Source of the DNA: Methylophaga thalassica
Lineage (GTDB): Bacteria; Pseudomonadota; Gammaproteobacteria; Nitrosococcales; Methylophagaceae
DNA: 64,000 nucleotides
Reading direction: 5' to 3'
Assembly (NCBI RefSeq): GCF_030159795.1
Contig: NZ_BSND01000005.1
Span: 496,001-560,000 of the forward strand
Shown here in pieces: positions 58,905 to 64,000 of this stretch; position 1 is the first letter of the stretch; each line of letters begins with the position of its first letter. The notes below the pieces were generated by a model. It worked only from the letters and a program-made list of their open reading frames with translations, was not told the DNA's origin and searched no databases. A program made the translations under genes and the position numbers.

Positions 58905-60619
58905 AATAATCTGTCCGTTCTAAGAGGAATAATTACGCTGATCTTAACGCCATGACCTGGCTCACTAATTAGTTGAAACTCACCACCAAGACTCTGCGCA
59001 CGTTCACGCATACCTAGCAATCCAAAATCAACATCGGAATGCAAGTCTTTAACGACCATGCCTTTGCCGTCATCTTTAATCTCGATAATAAGATTATCAA
59101 ACTCGCTGTTACTGGCTTTCTGTGTCTTAACAAGCGCATGAATCTGGCTTGCTTCGGCATGTCGAACCGCATTGGTTATGGCTTCCTGCACAACACGGAA
59201 TACGGTCATATTCATCATTTCATTCAAATTATCCAGCTTTCCAGAGACTTGTATATCAAAGTGAATATCGGGCTCTCGCTCTTGCCAGCTGGTAATCGCC
59301 TGTTGCAATGTCGGCACCAAGCCTAAATCATCGAGAGGACTTGGCCTCAGGCGCGTGATCATATTATGCACCACATCGTAGATATGACTCGCTGTATCAA
59401 TAATTGCTTGAGCACTATTGAATACACGTGGTTCAGTCTGCTCGGTGCGGTTACGGATTAACACGGCATCCGTCTTAATCGCAGTAAGGCATTGCCCTAA
59501 TTCATCATGCAGCTCTCTAGCAAGATGGCGTCGCTCCGCTTCTTGTACTTCATCCATATGCTGTGTCAGCAAACGTGTTTCCCTGAGTTGCGTTCTGGCA
59601 GCTTCAGCCTGTTTTAGTTCGGTGATATCACGCAAGGTACAAATCAGGCCAATAACTTGCTGCTCCTTATCAAACAAGGGCACTGTTGACATGAGAAGTG
59701 ATACTTTTTCACCATCCGGCCTCAAAAGTGTCGTTTCCATATTTTCAGTGGTTTCACAGTTTTCTAGGATAGACGCTATCTGTTGATGAGACTGTTGGAA
59801 ACCTAAATTAGCAAGCGCTTCACCTTTTAAAACCGGGGTTTGTTTAGCAAATAAACGCTCTGCTGTCGAATTACAGAAGGTAATATTCCCTGCATGATCC
59901 AAAGACAAAATAGCATCACCAGACTGCCTTACTAGCATTGCCAAGCGTTGGTTTTCAGCCATACTTAATTCAAGTGCTTGCCCCATCCGATTAAATGTCT
60001 GGCTAATCTGATTCATTTCCCCCAAACTAAAGTCAGGTAAACGTAAATGCAGATCACCTTTCTCAAACGCAGATAAGACCTGTAATAGTCTCTGCAATGG
60101 CCTAAGAAACCAGTCTACGCCCCAGTAGAGAAATACGCTGACGAATACAAAAACGACTAGCCCTAAGGCTAAAATCCCTCTTATATCCATCCAACGGTCA
60201 CTAATTTCCTGCATTGGCGCCGCATAGATGACCATATGCCCAGTACCAAAACGTTTCGATAGAGGAGTAATTTCAGGAAACAATACTTTTACAAACCATT
60301 GAGGTGGCTCAACTTTTAGCGTTTCGTCAGGCTCACCTTCAAACAGCAGCCCCTGAGTATCGAACATCAGAATATGTAAACTTCTGATTTGACTTAAGGC
60401 CTTGACCATTTCATGAATTTGTTCGTTGATACCGTGGTCACGATTGAGAGGCTTATCAGCTAGAGTTAGGGTGATAAGTCGTGCTGCGGCATTCATGGTG
60501 TCTTCGACTTCAACCTGCACTGACTGGCGAGCATTCGATATCAATACACCTGTGCTTGCCAGTAATGAAAGCAACAATAAAGCGGTAAAAAACAGATTAA
60601 CTTTTAATTTAAGACTCAT
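58901..60619 (-). CDS. PAS-containing NarL-type sensor histidine kinase HK4
   Basis: 572 residues: helix about 8-28, periplasmic sensor, helix about 150-170, HAMP, a PAS domain (about 228-340, SGDAILSLDHAGNITFCNSTAE), HisKA_3 with ARELHDELGQCLTAIKTDAV, and HATPase. The PAS domain is absent from the other kinases here. Its ATG overlaps the soxZ stop (ATGA), so it is translated with the Sox carrier genes. Confidence 0.93.
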   Translation of the reverse strand: MSLKLKVNLFFTALLLLSLLASTGVLISNARQSVQVEVEDTMNAAARLITLTLADKPLNRDHGINEQIHEMVKALSQIRSLHILMFDTQGLLFEGEPDETLKVEPPQWFVKVLFPEITPLSKRFGTGHMVIYAAPMQEISDRWMDIRGILALGLVVFVFVSVFLYWGVDWFLRPLQRLLQVLSAFEKGDLHLRLPDFSLGEMNQISQTFNRMGQALELSMAENQRLAMLVRQSGDAILSLDHAGNITFCNSTAERLFAKQTPVLKGEALANLGFQQSHQQIASILENCETTENMETTLLRPDGEKVSLLMSTVPLFDKEQQVIGLICTLRDITELKQAEAARTQLRETRLLTQHMDEVQEAERRHLARELHDELGQCLTAIKTDAVLIRNRTEQTEPRVFNSAQAIIDTASHIYDVVHNMITRLRPSPLDDLGLVPTLQQAITSWQEREPDIHFDIQVSGKLDNLNEMMNMTVFRVVQEAITNAVRHAEASQIHALVKTQKASNSEFDNLIIEIKDDGKGMVVKDLHSDVDFGLLGMRERAQSLGGEFQLISEPGHGVKISVIIPLRTDRLL

Positions 60620-60933
60620 CGTAACTCAGTTTCAGTTACGCCTTTGGCGCCAAGGTTATCCACCCATCGAATCATAATCTTATCGCCCAGTGCTCCACCA
60701 GCTAATTGAAAAGAAAAATAAGGGTTACGTGCAGTAGCCGTTCCACACTTTAACGCCATGACTTCGTTCCCATTTCGCCAGCAACGAATATCCTGAATAA
60801 ACTCCGCTGGAATCAATTCACCTTTTTCATCCTTGCCTCTTCCCGTATGCATCGGATGGGCAAGCAATAAACGAACGGTGGTATCACCATCTTTCAACTT
60901 CGCACGAATTCGATCTCTAGCAGTAATGGCCAT
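60616..60933 (-). CDS. soxZ: SoxZ-like sulfur carrier subunit
   Basis: 105 residues with the SoxZ beta-sandwich pattern (VRLLLAHPMHTGRGKDEKGELIPAEFI). In Sox systems SoxYZ carries sulfur intermediates in the periplasm; related SoxYZ-like carriers are also known beside PQQ dehydrogenases. Its ATG overlaps the soxY stop (TAATG). No soxA, B, X or C is in this window. Confidence 0.85.
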   Translation of the reverse strand: MAITARDRIRAKLKDGDTTVRLLLAHPMHTGRGKDEKGELIPAEFIQDIRCWRNGNEVMALKCGTATARNPYFSFQLAGGALGDKIMIRWVDNLGAKGVTETELR

Positions 60934-61421
60934 TAAGCGCAGCCTCCAATATCCACTGAAATATCACGTGAGGTTTTGTATAACTTACCATCCGCTCTGA
61001 TAACAGCGATAATTTTTGAATCTTCAGCCACTTTAATCATGCTTTTGAATGGCAGCTTTACATCTGAGGTTAATTCGAGACTCATTGCCAGAGGATTAGG
61101 ATTTTTCTCAACCAAGATAGCGATACGCTCAATATTTTCCAAAGAAGAGCGCACCTCAAAAGGAACGGAAGCACCATTTACCGCATAGCTGGGTGGTGAG
61201 CCTACTTTAAAACTGACTTTATCTTCTGGAATATCTTGAGCCTGTCCTAGCAGTGCTAACAAGGCATCCTCTACTGTATCAGCTGTAAAGGCATCAGAGG
61301 GCCAATGAGCTAACACTCTCTTGGGAGCTAATAAGCCCGTACTTGCGACCAGAGCCAAGGTCGATGCAGAAATAGCACTCTTTAAAAAATGACGTCGGCT
61401 TTTATTTGAATTATCCATCAC
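60933..61421 (-). CDS. soxY: SoxY-like carrier with atypical C-terminus
   Basis: 162 residues with a twin-arginine signal (SRRHFLKSA) and the SoxY domain. The swinging arm normally ends GGCGG; here the protein ends DIGGCA, keeping the cysteine (C161) but with a shorter tail. Part of an M48-soxY-soxZ-HK4-RR4 run. Confidence 0.85.
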   Translation of the reverse strand: MMDNSNKSRRHFLKSAISASTLALVASTGLLAPKRVLAHWPSDAFTADTVEDALLALLGQAQDIPEDKVSFKVGSPPSYAVNGASVPFEVRSSLENIERIAILVEKNPNPLAMSLELTSDVKLPFKSMIKVAEDSKIIAVIRADGKLYKTSRDISVDIGGCA

Positions 61422-61423
61422 GT

Positions 61424-62866
61424 TTAATTTTCCATTTCGCTCATGGCATTCTCAACCTCTCTTAATCGTGAAGCAATTTTTGATAGTTGATATTCATCAC
61501 GACCTGCTGCCTCTGCTGCCAAATGCAGCTGATCGGCAGCCGCTTTAAGTAAACCAGATTCGTAATAATATTCTGCTAGCCAAGCGTGGGACTCACTTTT
61601 TTGTCCCGTATCACCTTTTGCTTGCGCCATGAGTTTATAAATCTGGCGCCCCCCTTCACCTAACTCTATCTGGGTTTGCAATAGCTTAGCGGCTTCTACT
61701 GGCCTAGCCGTTCTTAATAGAGCATGCACCTGATTCAGAGTCAACGCCCGGTCATCTGGATATAGGCGCTGATTATCCTCGTAAATATCCAGTGCTGCTT
61801 TTACTCTACCAACAGATAATTCAATGTCCGCTAGAGCGAGCTGATAGGCTAGGCGATCAGGTTCCCTTTCGATTAATGGCATTAAACGCTGCCGAGCCGC
61901 TGTGTATTGTGCATTTTTAATCAAGGCCAGCACATATCCATAATTGACAGGGTCCTTGTTCGTCAGCTCATCTCTAGTCAACTGGTGCTGATAATACTTA
62001 ATGACTTCCTGAATATCTTGTGCCGTCATCACACGCAGCTTTTCTTTAATTAAATAGAACTGTTCATGATCGGAAAGCCGAGGCTTAACTTGATATTGTG
62101 AGGCTCTACCTCTGGAGTCGGCGATACGTGACGTAGTAACAGGGTGAGTCCGTAAAAACTCTGGAATAGCATCCCCCCCATAAAATCGACTTGCTTGTTG
62201 TAGCTTCTCAAAAAAGCTCGGCATGGCTTCCGGATTAAACCCAGATTTAACCAGTGTTTGCATACCAATGTTGTCAGCTTCTGCTTCATTCGCTCTAGTG
62301 TAATCAATCTGACTCTGAATACTCCCTGCCTGCACAGCCATAATGGCAGCCGAACCAGCTTTGGGATCTGCCGCCCCTAATAACGCAGCCGCTATCATGG
62401 CTGCAGTACGAGGTATAGTCATACGCTTTGAGTTCTCAAAACTTCTCAAAATATGACGTTGAGTAATGTGAGCTATCTCATGCGACATAACAGAAGCCAA
62501 TTCGTCTTCATTGGCAGCCGTTATGATCAAACCTGAGTTGACACCAACATAGCCACCTGGAGTGGCAAAAGCATTAACGGCACCATCTGGCAACACAAAA
62601 AAAGTGTAGTTTAAATTAGGCTCATTACTGTTTGAGGCCAATCGATACCCCAAAGATTGAATGTAACTCGTCACTTCAGGGTCTTCGACCAGCTCTGTGC
62701 TTTGTTGTAATCGCCAGAAAAAAGCCTGACCTATCTCCTGCTCTTCTCGGGGAGAAATCAACTCACCGGCACTATCGCCCATTTCAGGTAAAGCAATATC
62801 CAGCGCCCAGCTTGTGCTCAGATGACAAAAGAAAAGTACGCTGACGATGTGAAATATTGTTCTCAT
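61424..62866 (-). CDS. periplasmic M48 metalloprotease with TPR region (BepA-like)
   Basis: 480 residues: signal peptide, M48 domain with zinc motif HEIAH (129-133) and later EAEADNIGMQTL, then a C-terminal TPR-type helical region (about 300-470). The plan matches BepA/YfgC, which handles outer-membrane protein assembly. It starts the operon that runs through soxYZ to RR4, 2 bp before soxY. Confidence 0.88.
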   Translation of the reverse strand: MRTIFHIVSVLFFCHLSTSWALDIALPEMGDSAGELISPREEQEIGQAFFWRLQQSTELVEDPEVTSYIQSLGYRLASNSNEPNLNYTFFVLPDGAVNAFATPGGYVGVNSGLIITAANEDELASVMSHEIAHITQRHILRSFENSKRMTIPRTAAMIAAALLGAADPKAGSAAIMAVQAGSIQSQIDYTRANEAEADNIGMQTLVKSGFNPEAMPSFFEKLQQASRFYGGDAIPEFLRTHPVTTSRIADSRGRASQYQVKPRLSDHEQFYLIKEKLRVMTAQDIQEVIKYYQHQLTRDELTNKDPVNYGYVLALIKNAQYTAARQRLMPLIEREPDRLAYQLALADIELSVGRVKAALDIYEDNQRLYPDDRALTLNQVHALLRTARPVEAAKLLQTQIELGEGGRQIYKLMAQAKGDTGQKSESHAWLAEYYYESGLLKAAADQLHLAAEAAGRDEYQLSKIASRLREVENAMSEMEN

Positions 62867-62969
62867 AAGCTAAATAGACCTACCACAAAGGCGCACGGTT
62901 CCAGCAAGACAGTGAATACAAATCCGTTTATCATTGCGTCACATTTTAAGAATAAATTGGACAACTAGT

Positions 62970-63200
62970 ATGTCAGAATTTCATAAAGAAATTGATACAT
63001 CCGGACTCAATTGCCCTCTTCCCGTACTGAAAGCCCGAAAAGCACTCGCAGACATGGCATCTGGGCAGCGGCTTTTGTTAATTGCGACCGATAAAGGTGC
63101 CAACAAAGATATTCCCGCTTTTTGCAAAATGACGGGTAATCAGTTGGTTGATACTTCAGAGGTCGATAACAAATATCACTTCATCCTCGAAAAAGCCTAA
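62970..63200 (+). CDS. tusA: TusA-family sulfur carrier protein
   Basis: 76 residues from the ATG at 62970 (MSEFHKEIDTSG), with the CPxP motif NCPLPVLKARKAL carrying the active cysteine. Moves persulfide sulfur in tRNA thiolation or sulfur oxidation. It is divergent from the M48 gene. The 3' gap to 63602 contains the tRNA fragment described next. Confidence 0.9.
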   Translation: MSEFHKEIDTSGLNCPLPVLKARKALADMASGQRLLLIATDKGANKDIPAFCKMTGNQLVDTSEVDNKYHFILEKA

Positions 63201-63335
63201 AAGACAGCACTTTCGTTCGCTTCTCGACCTGTCGAAACAGCCCTGTTCAGTGTCTCAAGATAGTCGCTATAGAACGTTGTATGGGTAGAAAAACTGCAGC
63301 AATGAATGTGTCAGTTATTGAAAAAATAAGATAAA

Positions 63336-63380
63336 TGGCGTCCCCGACAGGAGTCGAACCTGTGGCCTTCCCCTTAGGAG
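63336..63380 (-). other. 3' fragment of tRNA-Arg(CCT), probable attachment-site junction
   Basis: On the minus strand the sequence reads from the anticodon loop CTCCTAA through the stem GGGGA, variable loop, T arm ACAGG-TTCGACT-CCTGT and acceptor CGGGGACG to CCA. No D arm, no proper 5' anticodon stem and no 5' acceptor GTCCCCG are found at higher coordinates. It is therefore not a working tRNA but the copy left at one end of an element that integrated in tRNA-Arg(CCT), a site used by tyrosine-recombinase elements in other bacteria. Confidence 0.8.
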
Positions 63381-63602
63381 ACGGATTTAACCTTTTGTTT
63401 TATAAAGGGGTATTCTATAACACCCTGATTTTACTATCACTTAGTATAACGACTAAGCACACTAAGTCACGAATAATCACGTTGTTAGTGTCCCAAATTT
63501 GTCCCAAATATTCTAATCTTTTGAGTGTGTATTAACGACAAATACTTGCATTTGTTTTATTCTGAAAGAGAATCTGGAATCTTAACCACTATGGAGAGTG
63601 AT
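63381..63602. other. AT-rich end of a probable integrated element
   Basis: No gene. It contains the direct repeat TGTCCCAAAT twice in tandem (63488-63509) and an inverted repeat ACTTAGT...ACTAAGT (63440-63468), of the type found as arm sites or junction sequence beside integration sites. Confidence 0.5.
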
Positions 63603-64000
63603 GTGAAATTATGTAAATCTTTTCTTACTGCAATTTTTTTTAGTTTTGCTGTAACCGGCTGCTCAAGCGATCAAGCCAGCGAAAAAAACTTTAAAAATGT
63701 TCTTCAAAATTACTACAACTCTTTAGATAAACCCGCGACTTGCATATCAGCAGGTCTAAAATTCCCTTACGAAAATCAGAAAACATTAGATTGGAACATC
63801 GGCGGTGCTTCTCTCGAAGATAAGTTAGGTGCCTTGAATGATGCCGGATTAATTGAACAAGCTGGCGATGGTTATTCTTTATCTAGCACTGGCGAGAAAT
63901 ACTATGATGGGAGTGGTAGCTTTTGTTATGGCAGTATTCAAGTAACAGAGGTCACTAACTTTACTGAACCTAACACGATGCGGGGATACACGGTGTCTCG
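63603..64000 (+). CDS. lipoprotein of unknown function (partial)
   Basis: GTG at 63603 is favoured by GGAGAG 5 bp upstream; an in-frame ATG stands at 63591. Signal peptide with lipobox VTGC, then a soluble domain with two spaced cysteines. It runs off the right edge at 64000. I do not recognise a family. It is the first gene inside the putative island. Confidence 0.6.
   Translation, partial: MKLCKSFLTAIFFSFAVTGCSSDQASEKNFKNVLQNYYNSLDKPATCISAGLKFPYENQKTLDWNIGGASLEDKLGALNDAGLIEQAGDGYSLSSTGEKYYDGSGSFCYGSIQVTEVTNFTEPNTMRGYTVS

Noticed and set aside
63335-63535. Plus-strand frame of 66 codons over the tRNA fragment
   Set aside because: It is a reading of the tRNA-derived sequence and has no ribosome site or recognisable product.
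1-64000. CRISPR arrays, complete insertion sequences, rRNA genes
   Set aside because: No regularly spaced repeats, transposase reading frames or rRNA-like sequence were seen; the repeated segments are the xoxF genes and their 3' ends.

Overview
The window reads as a chromosomal segment of a marine-type gammaproteobacterial methylotroph, most like Methylophaga. I base this on four XoxF-type (lanthanide-class) PQQ methanol dehydrogenases, a full pqqABCDE operon, a surE-pcm-nlpD block, cytochrome bd genes and gammaproteobacterial-type housekeeping proteins at moderate GC. The genus is inferred from gene content and has not been tested by a search.

Layout. 1-4300: minus-strand alaC-hom-thrC operon plus a small membrane protein. 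4.4-6.4 kb: plus-strand HDOD protein, NlpC/P60 lipoprotein and DUF3617 protein. 6.5-12 kb (minus): lysS, prfB with its programmed +1 frameshift, nlpD, a YqaA-type membrane protein, pcm and surE. 12-16.3 kb (minus): parC and parE. 16.5-20.4 kb (plus): cydP-cydA-cydB-cydX-ybgE and a DUF3365 haem-motif protein. 20.4-24.6 kb (minus): a small winged-helix protein, an ovothiol pair (ovoB, ovoA) and a class II aldolase-like protein. 24.6-29.6 kb (minus): a TtpC-type TonB energising system (DUF3450, ExbB-like TtpC, ExbB, ExbD, TonB, TPR). 29.8-31.8 kb (minus): a NarL-type two-component pair. 31.9-36.5 kb (plus): hemL, sbcB, a B12-binding radical SAM protein and a DUF1289 protein. 36.5-39.4 kb (minus): isochorismatase-like hydrolase, tolC, rhodanese and a second Pcm-like methyltransferase.

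39.6-62.9 kb is a large methanol-oxidation and signalling region on the minus strand. Read in transcription order it is: M48 protease-soxY-soxZ-HK4-RR4, pqqA2, HK3-RR3, xoxF4, HK2-RR2, xoxF3, xoxF2-RR1, xoxF1, pqqA1-pqqB-pqqC-pqqD-pqqE, then a two-gene ABC exporter. Each of three xoxF genes lies just downstream of a response-regulator gene, and there is a second pqqA gene coding for an identical peptide. Both pqqA genes carry nearly the same 15-bp box about 105-125 bp upstream. PqqA-E would make the cofactor for the four dehydrogenases, and the sensor/regulator modules are good candidates for choosing which copy is expressed.

The right end holds tusA, then a 3' fragment of a tRNA-Arg(CCT) gene that looks like an integration junction, and the first gene of a probable genomic island (a lipoprotein cut by the window edge).
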